A stretch of DNA of 64,000 bases from Rotaria sordida (Eukaryota > Rotifera > Eurotatoria > Philodinida > Philodinidae): NCBI GenBank assembly GCA_905250125.1, contig CAJNOL010000913.1, positions 1 to 64,000 on the forward strand, written 5' to 3'. The first letter of the stretch is position 1. Each line of letters opens with the position of its first letter. Positions 48,341 to 60,295 of the stretch are shown piece by piece. Below the pieces are notes generated by a model that had not been told where the DNA came from, did no database searches, and saw nothing but the letters and a program-made list of their open reading frames with translations. Both the position numbers and the translations under genes were made by a program.

Positions 48341-49274
48341 TGCTAATTCTTTTTTAGCTTGTAAAAAAACACGAGGATTGATCGCGTCGATAAGAAAAAT
48401 TATTGCATCAACGTTAACACCTGAAACACTTTTTAAAACACGATCTTTATTATCGCCTAAACAATTAAATATTGATATTTTGATATTGTTTAGGTGTAAT
48501 TCTTCTGAAACGATAGAAAAATTGTAATGAAAAAAAAGAAAACTATAAATTTCATACTATTATCACCATTTGCTACTAAATCACCACCTGTATTTGCTTT
48601 AAGAGTTTTTAACATAGTACTCTAAAAATAAAATACATCTTTATCTTTAAAAAGAATGATCTATTTTACCTTTCCACTTTTTGGCAATCCAATGACTAAT
48701 ACATTACCAATTTTGGTATCTAATTCTGTTTTAAAAATTAGTTAAATATGAATAAGTTTGAAAAAAGTTGACTTACTCAATTGTTTTTCAAGTTCTTTAT
48801 CTCTTTCAGTAAGTGTTCGTTCGGCGACAAAAGAAACCAAAACTTGTTGAAATGCACGCTCTTTTTTTTGTTCTTCTGTTTCAGTATTGTTCGGATTGTT
48901 GTTTTTGTTTTCCAATTCTTTTTCATCCTCTTCAAGACGTTCAATCTAGGTTTAAAAAAAGTCAAAACCTTTAATAATAAAAGCAATTTCATTTACATTT
49001 CCAGTTGAATTTGCTAAAATATCAAGAATTTCACTTTTGTTCATGATGAATAAAATTATATACAAAATAATTAATTTTTCTAATCAAATAAATTATTATA
49101 TTTCATATAAATTTTCTTTCTAATAGGAAAAAATTTTAATAAATCATTATATTGACCATGATGAATTATATTCCATTCATAACTTCTTTGAGTTTATTTA
49201 ATAATAACAGTATATGAATGATATATTGAAGAATTTTCTTTTGCAATATAATATCATAAATGATGATGATGAAT

Positions 49275-50222
49275 TTATAAATACCTGCTGTTTTTTATGT
49301 GAGAGTATCTAATTTAGGTCAGAAATAAACTTATATACACAATAAAGTATTAAAAATCTAATATCTGAAAGCAGTCCTTCTACGAGAAAGAGCTGAGCGA
49401 GTCTGTAGACGAGCGTTACTGTATGTCAAGCTTGAAACATGAATTGAATTGAGTTTTCAAGTTTCAACCCTTTTCGGACCAGTTCTTTCGCGGCACCCAC
49501 ACCAGGTGCGATGTGACGTGTGTCGTATTGTGGCCACTCCTTTCGCGGCACCCAGATCACGTGCGATGTGATATGTGTCGTATTGTGACCACTTCTTTCG
49601 CGATCAGTGCCTTCGCGGGCACATATATGTAAAACTTGAACCTTGAATTCAATTATTGAATAGTTATTTCAACTATTTAGTTATTGAATATTTGAAGTTC
49701 AAATATTTAAGTATTCAGTAGTGGGTCTAAATATAATATACTTCGATTGCTGTGTACACAGAGACGAGCATGGATCATGGCTTTTCGAGGAGCGCTTCGC
49801 GCCCCACGCCGCGATACTGATATAAAAGGCCAGTTAGTCGGGAAAAAGCGCTTACCGCCATCAGTCAATATTCACAAGTTTATGGAAGAGTTCAAGGCAA
49901 CTTTTAGAACTGACACTATCGAATATTTAAAGTTCAACTATTGAATTATTGGATAACTGAATACTTGAATAGGTGAACTTCAACTATTCAGCGATCGAAT
50001 AGCTGAATACTTCAAAACTTGAAGTTCAAGTATTCATTTATTAAATAGTTGAATTGAATTTTCAAGCTTGGTATACAGTAACGCTCGTCTATAGACTCGC
50101 TCAGCTCTTTCTCGTAGAAGAGCTGCTTTCAGATATTAGATTTTTAATACTTTATTGTGTATATAAGTTTATTTCTAACCTAAATTAGATACTCTCACAT
50201 AAAAAACAGCAGGTATTTATAC
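49275..50222. mobile_element. Long-TIR element with internal GC-rich tandem repeat
   Basis: Arms of about 160 bp (49275-49440 and 50062-50222) pair: ATAAATACCTGCTGTTTTTT at the end and CTACGAGAAAGAGCTGAGCG inside. The core contains two copies of a unit of about 72 bp (TTTCGCGGCACCCA, GTGCGATGTGA, GTGTCGTATTGTG; 49487-49630), TTCAAATATT-type palindromes and a GC-rich patch at 49765-49860. Flanks are AT-only, so a TA duplication cannot be proved. A partial relative lies in PPIP5K intron 2. Confidence 0.75.
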
Positions 50223-50365
50223 CAAATGTTAGATAGAGGATTAGATATTCCAAGTAAGTAACAATACAATTGGGAAAGTACATGAGTAATTTCATAAAAA
50301 AGAAACACAATAAGAAAAGAAACCAAGAAAATACACAATAGGAAATAGTTAATAACTAATTATTA

Positions 50366-50660
50366 ATTAATTAATTAAAACTGATCTCAGATTTGGACTC
50401 CTCACCTGTGATTACCTTTAGTGAAGTTTTACGAAAAATAATAATAATTGATAATTATTTAATAATTGGCTGATAATTAATTAGTTAAAACTGACGTCAG
50501 ATTTCAATTCCTCACTCCCGATTACCCTTTGGTGAAGGTTTATGGAAAACATAGATAATTAATGAGTAGTTAATAATTAATTAATAATTGGTTAATAATT
50601 AATTAAAAGAAATATCAGATTCGAGTTCTCCACCCTCGATTACCTTTGGACTTGAAACTT
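50366..50660. repeat. Satellite-like array, about 100-bp unit
   Basis: About three diverged tandem units, each with AATTAAAACTGA(T/C)(C/G)TCAGATTT, a CTCCTCACC/GATTACC block, GTGAAGTTTTA and an AATAATTGATAATTA spacer. Identical in design to the array at 15820-16150. It starts 140 bp to the right of the long-TIR element. Confidence 0.65.
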
Positions 50661-51229
50661 CAAAACTCAATTGAATTCAAGTTTAAAGTTTTACATATAA
50701 GACTTCTATAAGTATCTCAATTCGAATTGTAAATTTATAACTAGGATAAATTTTATCTTTTGCTTTTTTGCCAAAATAACATGGGTGCCGTTTTTTCGTT
50801 TATTTTCGTAGTGATATTACGCATTCGAAGGTTCATTTATATTCGAACTCGAATTAGGCGTCTCATGCATGACGCATCATCATTTTTTCAAAAGGATATT
50901 AAGATTTTCTTAACTGATTTACATAGTACATATTCTAACTCGTTCTTGCTTTTGTTCATCATTGAATTGATGAGGTAGCCAACATGATTGTAACTTTTCT
51001 CATGTATAGACAATCGCGAATAATTCGCTCTATTGTACCACGAGAGAGAGAGAGAGAGTAGTTTCGAAGAGATGGAATCGGCACAGGTTACTAACCGGTA
51101 GAGCCCATGGGGTCCGAAAATTCTTGGACCCGATGGCTCTACCAACTAGTTGATCTGGCCCACTCAGACTGATACTGGTGCCGGTCGTAAAAGATCCAGA
51201 CCAGTTTTATCTCTGTTTGTGAGCTCGAA
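50661..51229. other. Gene-free stretch with a small palindrome
   Basis: AT-rich DNA with a GA run (51040-51059), the palindrome GTAGAGCCCATGGGGTCC... GGACCCGATGGCTCTAC (51101-51147) and a block related to the direct repeats of 37.8-38.2 kb at 51155-51214. No gene seen. Confidence 0.45.
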
Positions 51230-51410
51230 AACCGGATGCTGAGGCTGAGAATCATCATTGAAATCTTCTCTTTCCTCATGAAAATGTGTTGCCCATCTGG
51301 CAACTATTCAATATGATGGAGCGTTACGTTCCAATATTGTTATAAGGTTCTTGCGAATTGTCTTTGCATCTATTCCCAAAATAGTCCGAATTATCGAATT
51401 CATTATCTAT
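51225..51410 (-). mobile_element. Mariner transposase N-terminal relic
   Basis: Minus-strand translation gives RIDAKTIRKNLITILERNAP, then (one stop) VARWATHFHEEREDFNDDSQ and PQHPVFELTN. This matches the second helix-turn-helix and linker of mariner transposases (typically WxxRFREGREDLEDDPRSGRP). Only this part is recognisable; the element is truncated and decayed. No TIRs located. Confidence 0.6.
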
Positions 51411-51781
51411 TTTTCAAAAATTTTTTTTGTTAGAATTGAGTTTTGTCTAGTCAGCACTGTTATCAGAATTTTTGGTCAGATCTAAGTGGTTTAAGACCGT
51501 TAACGTTATCGATGTTTATGTAAAGTTCAGTGTGTAATTGATTAACGAAACTCAACACGTCTTTATTTGAAAGACATGATTTCACTCTATGTAGAGTTCA
51601 CGACATCTATTTTAAAATCAAAAAGTTTTTTAAACGAACAATAAAGAGGTATTTCTATCATAACAATATTTTCTATGCCATCATGTTTTACACTATTGTA
51701 TAAATTATTGATTCGAACTAACATCGTGTTTTTTTTGTTCTTGTATTGTAAGGACATATTACAAAAAAAAATTTGATCCTT

Positions 51782-52132
51782 ATGGCTGCATCCGCTTTAA
51801 CATTACTCGAACCTAAATCATTAATTCGTCCAACACATTGGTCAAAAGAAGTTGAAAATGCTTATCGGTTTCAATTAGCTGGTTATCGTGATGAACTTGA
51901 ATATAAACGTCTTCGACAAGTAGCTGAGGTCATTGATTATTTTATTATTTTAATGTAAATTCTATTATTTATTTATTATTATTATTTTTTTATTTAATAG
52001 ATTGATGTATGGCCTGATAGTGGTTTTGTTAAAAAATTACAACGTCGAAAAGATGGATTTTTTTATTATTTTGATAAACTTCGTGAATGTCCAGATAAAG
52101 AAATAAAAAAATGTAAAATATATTCATATTAA
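51782..52132 (+). CDS. MEIG1: MEIG1 homologue
   Basis: Two exons (51782-51928 and 52001-52132) encode 92 residues, against 88 in mammals. Nearly the whole family signature is visible: [20 protein letters not shown], then [20 protein letters not shown], and the end [11 protein letters not shown]. In mammals MEIG1 binds PACRG and works in the manchette and sperm flagellum; in ciliates and other animals the pair is tied to axonemal doublet microtubules. Start: the ATG at 51782 is chosen; a TTGTAAG acceptor-like site lies 33 bp upstream. The protein is short, without membrane segments. The single intron of 72 nt follows GCTGAG. It stands alone, with 3.3 kb of gene-free DNA downstream. Confidence 0.93.
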
Positions 52133-55100
52133 AAAATAAAAAAAAAGAAGAGATCTATCTTCACAAGTTTTTTTTTTCTTATTTTTTTGCTTTTCTATTT
52201 AATTCTTTTAAAATATGTTACATTTCAAAAAAAGAATGAAAGAAACTAAATGGATCAATGTTAAACGTATTTTCAATTATATACTTAATCAAACTTGTCA
52301 ACATCTACTTAAAAGAAATTGTCCCTCGAAAATCGACCGTATTCGATTATGATTCGTTGGACAAGCAAAAATACTCACAAAGAAAATTGAATTTAGTTTC
52401 AATTAATTTTCAATGTATGTTTTATTAAATTATACTAAATTTTGTTACTTTTTTAAACTCATAGTAGTTGTTTTAACATATAGTATCCTTGACTAATATG
52501 TAATGACGTTGTTGTATGTAAAAGAATGTATTAAAATGATTTCAATCATTTACTTTTCAGTTTTTTTTTCTTGTTTGCACAATCTATTTAACTTTTAAGT
52601 CTGTAGTAAGAGTAAACTTATTGCAAACGTTGTTAACAGCAAGATATATATATAAATATATAGGAGAAGGAATAAACTTTTTTAATGGGGTCATTTTGTT
52701 TCTCCTAAATAGAAGACAGGCTAGAGTAGCAAAACCTTTTTTTTTTCTTCGTTTGAATTAAATTTTTCTTAACAACATATTATTAGGTCATCCTACAGCA
52801 TTTGTTATGCTTCAAATTTTTGTATTGAAAAAAATTTTTATTCTGCCATTAGCTTCAGTTCACTTTATTCTCACTTTTTATTTAAAACAATTCTAGGCAT
52901 AACTAGTTAATTTCGTCTGTGGCTGTGAAGGAACAACAGGTAAGTTTGTTTTGTTTTTCAGATATTTTAGATTTCAAAATTTGTTAAGAAGAAAACACAT
53001 CGAATGTCTAATAGCAAGTTTATTCTTTTCTTGTTTTTTTTATTAGTAATAAATAGTACAAAAAGATCAAAATTATAATTGTTGGTTATTCAGACTTCTT
53101 TTTTTGCAGAAAAACAAAAATAATTAAACCAAGATTGAAGAAATTATTTTTTATATAAAAATTAAAAAGTGAATGATAACAACTAATCATAAGAATATGG
53201 TAATAAATCGTTTGTGATTCTTTTTTGAATAGAACTAGTCTATAAATATATGACTTTGTATAAACAAAAAAATACTAATCAATTGTTTGTTTTTAATAGA
53301 ATAAAACTTATGAAATATTCATCAGTATATTTTGACTTTCAAATTCGTATATATATATCTAAGATTGAATTAATTTTATGATAAATAATGATAACAGACT
53401 GGCAAGTTCGATTACATAAACAATTATTGATATATGCGTAGAAATGTGTGAAACCGGAATTATGATAAAAAAGTTATCCCAATCGGAACTAAAGATAATA
53501 GTTAAATATTCTACGATTGTAAGCGAATTATATCACAGCAAAAAGAAAAAAATATCGGTCAATAATTGACGATTGTTTTTAGTTAAAAATAAAGAATGAT
53601 CGAAAACTTTTGAGACGAAATGTTTATTCATTGTAGACCTGCTAGAAAGTATTTTCGATGAATAAAAAGTTATAAATTTGTGCTCTTTTTAAAAGACATA
53701 AAAAATAAGCCTCTCAGTATTTCAATTATTTCTCTTGTAATATTCGTTTGTATAGACTTTAGCTAAATTCATTTCAAATTGAACGATTCAATGAATTTAA
53801 ATGTAAATTATTCAATGATCAATGTTTCTTGTTGATGAAACAAGGAAAAATTGTTTTAATAATGTGAAATCTATTCCAAGAATTTCATATCCATATTTTA
53901 TTGGTACTTGAATAGTATTATATATTTACATTTAACATGATATAATATCTTGTGATTATAACATGACAAACAGTGTCAGATTGGAAATTTCATCATGACA
54001 ATACGAAACCTTACATTATTCAATTAATACAATAATGATGTCAGAACAACTTTTGTTTTCATTTCCATCAACAAGAAGTATTTTGCCCATTGAATGATTC
54101 ACGTTTAAATTCATTGAATCATTCAATTTGAAATAATTTTGATTACTATAATGATTGTGAAAAAGTAACATCAAAACATATTCTTCATAAATTTCCATAA
54201 AAAGTTGTTTTACAAAAATATTTATTTTGGACCATTCATGTGAAGCTTGTTTTGGATATAGATTCACAAAATACATGCCATTTTGTAGAGAATTATAAGA
54301 GATATAATTGAGAGTTTTGGATATACAATATTTTTAATAATGAGCAAACAGATTTTTGATCATCTCTTTTCGAATATGTGAAAAACCACCGGAGTTGATC
54401 GTTTTGTAGAGTAAACAATCTTGTACAAACTTTAATATTGAACTAAGCTGTAGCTTTTACTCAAGCATTTTTTCAAGAATTTCTTTCAATGTAAAACAGT
54501 TTTCGATTTTTGAAAAATAAAAATTAATGTGTCTTATCGAAAGACCAAAAGAGTTGATATATAAATAAAGATATTAACTTTTTTTTTTTTTCGAATCGCA
54601 ATAGTGAAAAGACAAAAACATTTTTGTTCAAACTTCACTACTTTCGAACAAAATTTCTAAGCCTATATTCAAACAAAAAAAAAAGCATAAACTTATAGCT
54701 TTTATCTCATCGGAAATATTTTCTAGTGAGTTAAAAATGAACAAATATCTTATTGAGAATCATAATAATTAAATTTCTTAATAAATCTTTCAATTATAAT
54801 CAACGAAATAAAATGATTATTTCGATGTAATTCTTTAGTGTATATACGTATGTCTTTTGAATTACACATAGTAAATTTTAATCATACATATAAGACGACA
54901 AATGATTTTTTTTTCTTTTTTGTGACATACGAAATAAATTGAATTTTATTGTTTATAAAATTATGTATTCAAATGATTTTTGAAAACGAACAAACATTGT
55001 TGCAATCATTTCTAAATCAATTTCTCTTATTCCTAGTGTTCTGTCTGCATGCATTTTAGTAGATGTTGATGACAAATACATTCATTTGTATGACATATTT

Positions 55101-55460
55101 TCAATAATAAATGTAAAATAATATGCGCAATCCTTTTTCTCTCGTTTCTTTTTTTCTCTTTCCATATATAATAAATTAAAATAGTCAATAGTTCAAAATA
55201 ATTAATAATATAACATATAGATTCATATTTCAATTTTACGTAGTTCAAAACTAGACAAGAAAATTATTAAATTCCATTTTACACCTCGTTTTTTTCTCTT
55301 ACACTTTCTTTCGTTGGTTTGTTCTTTATATTTTCGTGACTACCATTTTCTTTTCTTTTTTTTTTCTTTTCTATTCCTTTTTTTGTTCATTGTTAAAGTT
55401 TGTAGACATCGATCAATTGTTGGATTTAAAAATTGTTAAATATAAACAACAACAACAAAA
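52133..55460. other. Gene-free AT-rich region
   Basis: About 3.3 kb after MEIG1. It includes a dispersed block at 53594-53668 (GATCGAAAACTTTTGAGACG, CTAGAAAGTATTTTCGATG) and an imperfect inverted repeat (53772-54133). The minus-strand open frame 54016-54276 lies in the right arm of that repeat and is not supported as a gene. Confidence 0.5.
53772..54133. repeat. Imperfect inverted repeat
   Basis: TTTCAAATTGAACGATTCAA at 53772 matches in reverse complement the end at 54133, and pairing continues through ATTCAATG, CTTCTTGTTGATG and the A-rich block to about 53865 and 54045. Arms about 90 bp, diverged; an old MITE or hairpin repeat. Confidence 0.6.
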
Positions 55461-56204
55461 ATGGCAACAAGCGACACAGACTACTATGATACATCATTTC
55501 GTCGTGTACCAATGAATTCAGCAACTACACAAAAAGATTATATTGATCATAATTCTACATTCACATCATCAACTTACAATATGTGGCCTGGAACATTAAA
55601 AAGAACTATGACAACAACATATATCGATGGAACTTCAATGCTTGGTTATAATAATCGTTCATATAATATGAAAGATTTATTTCCAAAAGGAAAAAGTCTA
55701 CAAAGACCATTAAATTCATCAGAAAAGAAAATGGTAATTATATTTATAATTGAAAATAATATATATATATATTTTTCATTTTCTATGTAGAATGGACGTA
55801 ATGCATACATGTCATTATTACCAGTTGATGAATCAACTGTTCGATCAGTAAAAGTTCGTTCACCTCTATCAATGGCAACAGGAAAACAATGTTCAAGTTT
55901 ACCTGAAGTAACAAATAAAAGTGCTAATAATCGTAATAAGCGTTTTCCGAGTGCTATTGTATTAGATGAAAATAGTGAATCAAAATTCTATGCACGTTGT
56001 GCTACAACAAATGTAAGTGGTGCTTGGGCAAGACGATATAAATCAATAAATACATCACAAATATTCAGTGATTTATTACGTGATCCAGCATATACAGATA
56101 AAATTATACTTAAAAAACGTTCATATCAACAATTACTTGCATGTTCAGCATCATCATCATCATTTACTTGTTCATTGATTAAACGTAAACGAGATAAATC
56201 TTAA
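55461..56204 (+). CDS. Unrecognised 228-residue protein
   Basis: Two exons (55461-55733, 55791-56204) joined by a 57-nt intron give a 228-residue protein that I do not recognise. It is basic, Ser/Thr/Asn/Tyr-rich and has no signal peptide or membrane segment. It begins with MATSDTDYYDTSFRRVPMNS and has a Tyr/Trp-containing stretch (SSTYNMWPGTLKR), then DLFPKGKSLQRPLN, a middle block ASNNRNKRFPSAIVLDENSE-like, NVSGAWARRYKSINTSQIF, and a basic C-terminus (LIKRKRDKS). Codon use matches neighbouring genes and the spliced frame is clean, so it is probably real. The short-motif, disordered composition would suit a microtubule- or cilium-associated protein, but that is a guess. Followed after 284 bp by the CK1-like kinase on the same strand. 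Confidence 0.72.
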
Positions 56205-56487
56205 TATTATAACAACAACAACAACAAAAAAAAAATCGTCTTTTTTTTTTCTTTGATTTTATTTCAAAGTGTGTGTTTTATATTTTAATAAATGAAAATA
56301 ATGCGGGAGAGTATCTATATATATATTATTTGTTTGTATGTTTTTATTTATTTAAATCACGTCGACGATAATAACAGATACAATCGAGTCCAATGGGACT
56401 AATTCTCAAATACAAATTAATGATGATTCATATGGTACTGAAACAGAAGGAGGAGAAGAAGAAGAAGAAGAATATCATGAACTTGAT

Positions 56488-59238
56488 ATGACTGGTCGTA
56501 TTATAGCTGATAATTATCGAATTGGATCAAAATTAGGTGCTGGATCATTTGGACAAGTTTATTTATGTCAACATATACATACACATGAACAATGGGCTAT
56601 GAAAATAGAATCACATATGATGAATAATAATCCTCAATTATCAATTGAAGTAAATGAAATTCAATTATATTTTTTGTTTAAAGTATTCTGTCGAATAAGA
56701 TGACCTATTCTGAATTAAACCATGTTCCGAAGCAAGTCGAGACGCGTCCGATGGTATATGATAAATCTTATTTTCATAAGATTAGTTACCTGATCATTGT
56801 GGTCCTTGGTATCATTCAAAATTTTTACTCTATATAGTGTTGTAGAGTTTTTCACACGCTATAAGCTGATATTCTTAACATTTCTAATCATTCTAATTGT
56901 TTGATAGGAAAAATGCGGTTCTTCAATAATTTGTCATCATTTTTTGTGAATCTCGTGCGTCCAATAGTGTCGACCAGACACCAAATCCACGACGTAGTAC
57001 TACTAAAAACATTATTTTGAAGTTCTCCGAAATTTGTATACGACGCCCGAAAACAACTTTGCATTGAGAATGCTTAAGACCTTTCCCTTATCCTCAAAAA
57101 TTGATCTCAGTCCAGGAACATTCAATATATAGGATGAACCTAGACAGAGAAATTTGGGATGCGCGATCGAAAAAGTATAAACTGAGAAAAAAGATTTTTC
57201 ATTTTTTTTTTGTAAAAAAGAAGATGCCGAGTAAAAATTTTTGTCGTTTATGAAAGATCAAATCACCGGTTATCTTACCATGCATTTATCTCAATTTCGA
57301 AATTTCTGACGAAAATTGACTTTTTTTGCGGGGAAAACCTATTAGCATAAAGAAACTGTATTGAATACCCTATATTTTGAGTAAATATTTTTTCCGTCGA
57401 AATTCAACCGGTACTTCTTTACCGTTTTTTTTTCCTGAACTTCGCCCTGTAATTCCCTATGGATCAATTATGACGAAAAAAAACATTTAATTGAAATAGA
57501 ACGTATTGAATGCAATTTGTTATGCTGATTCCGGATATCATATTTATTTAGCATCAGAATCAATTTTTGGTAGTCAAAATACAGTATTAAAAGAGGAAAA
57601 TTGATTAAAGGTTCTCAATGCAAGACTGTTTTCGGCATCACACAGAAATTTTTGGAGAACTTCAAAATAATATTTTTTGTAGTACTACATCGTGGATTTA
57701 GTGTCTGATCAACACTATTGGACACACGAGATTCACAAAAAATGGTGGCAAATTATTGAAAAACTGCATTTTTCTTATCAAAAATAGCATGATTGGAGAT
57801 GTTAACTATATCAGCTTGTAATCTGTGAAAAGCTCGACAATCGTACACCCAGAAATCACGCTTGTCATCGTCGCTATCTAAAACTCTTTATTGGAAGAAG
57901 ATAATAGGTCCGATTGTGAGTACACGAATCGAAGCTGTTTTGTTGAATTGAACTTCTATATCTTTTTCATAGAGTTATCAAAATCTTGCTAAGGATCACT
58001 AACTGATTATTAGGTCAACAACCTGTATTATTGAATAATACATAGAACTTCGTAGTAACACATCCTGTTTTGAATGGTAGAAAGTCGCAGCTGCTTATCC
58101 TGATTGTATTAAAAGTTATTTGAAATTAAAGATAGCCCGATGACTTTTGGCCCATCCTGTATATACTATTCGATACGTCTCAACTTGCTTCTACAACATG
58201 GTTTAATTCGGAATAGATCATCTTATTTGATAGTGTCCTTTAAATTATTTATTCAATAGCATAGAATCTATACAAAACTTCAAGGTGGTAAAGGTTTTCC
58301 AAAAATTGAATATTATGGTAGTGAAGGAATATATGATATATTGATTATTGAATTATTAGGTCCATCATTAGAAGATTTATTTAATTATTGTAATAGAAAA
58401 TTTACATTAAAAACAGCATTAATGCTTGTTGATCAAATGATATCAAGAATTGAATATGTTCATACATGTCATCTTATTCATCGTGATATTAAACCAGGTT
58501 AAAAGAATTTGAAAAATTTTTTATTTATATATAAAAAATTTGATTCAATTATATTTTAGATAATTTTTTAATGGGTATTAAATCTATGGGTAATACTGTT
58601 TATATAATCGATTTTGGTCTTTCAAAACGATATAGAGATCCTAAATCATTTGTACATATACCTTGGAAAAATAATAAAAGTCTTACAGGTATATAAGTGA
58701 ATGATGATAAGATAAACATATATTTCGTTAACTATAAGCTATTGAAATGATATTTTAATCTAGATACCCTGAGAAAATCAGCGTTAGTGATGTAACACAA
58801 AAGTTCTTATATTTGTTAGGTACTGCTCGATATGCATCAATTAATGCACATAAAGGTAGTGAACAATCACGTCGTGATGATTTAGAAGCTATTAGTTATG
58901 TATTTATGTATTTTATAATGGGTACATTACCATGGCAAGGTTTACAAGCAACAGGAAGAAAATCAAAATTTGAACGTATTGCTGAAATGAAAATGAAAAT
59001 AACATCAGAACAAATATGTAAAAATTATCCAAAAGAATGTTTTTTATTTCTTGATTATTGTCGTACACTTATATTTGATAATCGACCTGATTATAATTAT
59101 TTAAGATATTTATTTCGTTATTTACTTTATCAAAAAGGTGATCAATATGATTATGAATATGATTGGATTATTATATATAGAAATAAACAATTATTATCTA
59201 CAATAAATCCTATTGAAAATGAAAATTCTCAACAATAA
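56488..59238 (+). CDS. Casein kinase 1 family Ser/Thr kinase
   Basis: Four exons (56488-56649, 58260-58497, 58560-58688, 58820-59238) encode 315 residues. Seen: the glycine loop [13 protein letters not shown], the VAIK-type lysine in [24 protein letters not shown], catalytic loop HRDIKPDNFLMG, DFG in [13 protein letters not shown], and [20 protein letters not shown], where the CK1-specific SIN replaces APE; then LPWQGL and YDYEYDW. All catalytic residues are present, so it should be active. It most resembles CK1-alpha but lacks any long C-terminal tail. The frame is open upstream of ATG 56488 through an acidic run (GGEEEEEEYHELD) back to an ACAG at about 56379, so an earlier exon may exist and the start is not certain. 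Intron 1 (1.6 kb) holds a large palindromic element. Confidence 0.9.
56694..58227. mobile_element. Large palindromic DNA element in the CK1 intron
   Basis: About 1.53 kb. Ends pair: AATAAGATGACCTATTCTGA on the left, the complement of AATAAGATGATCTATTCCGA on the right, continuing through AATTAAACCATGTT and AAGCAAGT. Inner blocks 56940-57075 pair with 57610-57760 (TTGTGAATCTCGTG; GTAGTACTAC; TTGAAGTTCTCC). The right arm is interrupted at about 57840-58150 by sequence related to the 43361-43781 MITE end (AAGTCGCAGCTGCTTATCCT). No transposase frame found. Confidence 0.75.
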
Positions 59239-60295
59239 TATTTATTATATTATTCAATAGAAAAGAAAAAAAACTATTACAAATCATATTGTTAATCTTT
59301 GATATTAACCTTTTTATGCTGTTGAACTTTTCATTTATATTTATATTCTATAAAAACTCCAGAACATGACTTCATTTGTCCTTAGACAATCGTTCTTTTG
59401 TCATTTGTGTATATGACTTCTTTTGATAATAAACATTTACTTTAATCACATTCCTTTTTTTAGTAATTGTTACACGTGAAAAGACATGTGCAGACTCGAA
59501 ATTACAGAAGAAAGGTTACAGGCACACACACGAGATTTATCATACCTACGATTGAAATTCCTCAACAAGAAGTAAACTAATATATAACTTGATTTCGTAC
59601 ATGTCTAATTATGAATAGATTTTAAATTATTTCAAATTGTATTAAAATAATATAGATGAAGATTTTAATTTTTAACATAAATAGATATAAGTATCCGAAT
59701 CTTTCTTTTTCTTGAAAGGTATTCACAATTAAAATGGTTTACAAATAAAACAAGAAAATTTTAACATATATATTCACTTATATCTAAATTTGAAATTATT
59801 ATTAAAAAACAAAAAATTTAAATAAATGATGTCTTATTGTAAAAAAAAAAATAATAATAATAATCTTTAACATCATACTTTTGTGTCGTTATAAATGATA
59901 TCCGAAAAGGACAAATATTCTATATAATTTGAATTAATTATTGAAATAGTTCATTCTAAAAAAAACATATACATTCTTTTGACTTTTATCATCAAGAACA
60001 TTTTTTCTTTTTGTGTTTGATAAATACCAGAAATATACATTAGTGTCTATAACAATAAAATAAAAAGCTTTTCTCTTTAAATGACTAATAATCAATGACA
60101 AAATCTGTATGATTTCAAAACATATTGTTTTTTTCTATTGCCTACACAATATTAATTATGTATAATAATTTGTCGTGAAGAAAAAATCATTTACGTCCGA
60201 AAATTCTTTTAGCCTTTTTTTTTTAGAATATAATATAAAATAGATCTAAATATGGTAAATACAGACATTCTAACGGAAAAAAAATTTCTATAATA
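59239..60295. other. Intergenic region CK1-like to P450
   Basis: AT-rich DNA with no supported gene or clear repeat. Short AAT and A runs at about 59840-59870. Confidence 0.5.

Larger units (their letters stand above)
46037..49044 (-). pseudogene. Arf-like small GTPase gene broken by two transposons
   Basis: Minus-strand exons: 48997-49044, 48777-48945, 48670-48725, 48558-48621, 48341-48504, 46710-46773 continuing at about 46211-46265, then a probable terminal exon ending at 46037. The first part encodes an acidic coiled-coil-like N-terminus (ERLEEDEKELENKNN; LTERDKELEKQL), then Walker A GLPKSGKST, a degenerate G3 (NCLGD in place of DxxG), VDAIIFLIDA, and after the first insertion MPIMILLTKTDLDG (G4 variant TKTD), then TLSESDIRDVFDIPE. 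Order and spacing match Arf/Arl GTPases. A CACTA-like element sits exactly at the exon 5/intron boundary and brings an in-frame stop 2 codons in; a hAT-like element splits the codon run after the G4 motif. With either insertion removed in silico the flanking frames join cleanly. Whether a truncated product is still made is unknown. Confidence 0.75.

Noticed and set aside
47554-48504. Reading the CACTA-like core as the downstream half of the Arf-like gene
   Set aside because: The true continuation (LLTKTDLDG and onward) lies beyond the element's left end, with flanking TG duplications and an intact intron, so the core belongs to the element.
49747-49944. 65-codon frame with Arg/Lys-rich product in a GC-rich patch
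   Set aside because: Located in the core of a long-TIR element; no domain or relatives recognised.
54016-54276. 86-codon minus-strand open frame
   Set aside because: Coincides with one arm of an inverted repeat (53772-54133); no homology.
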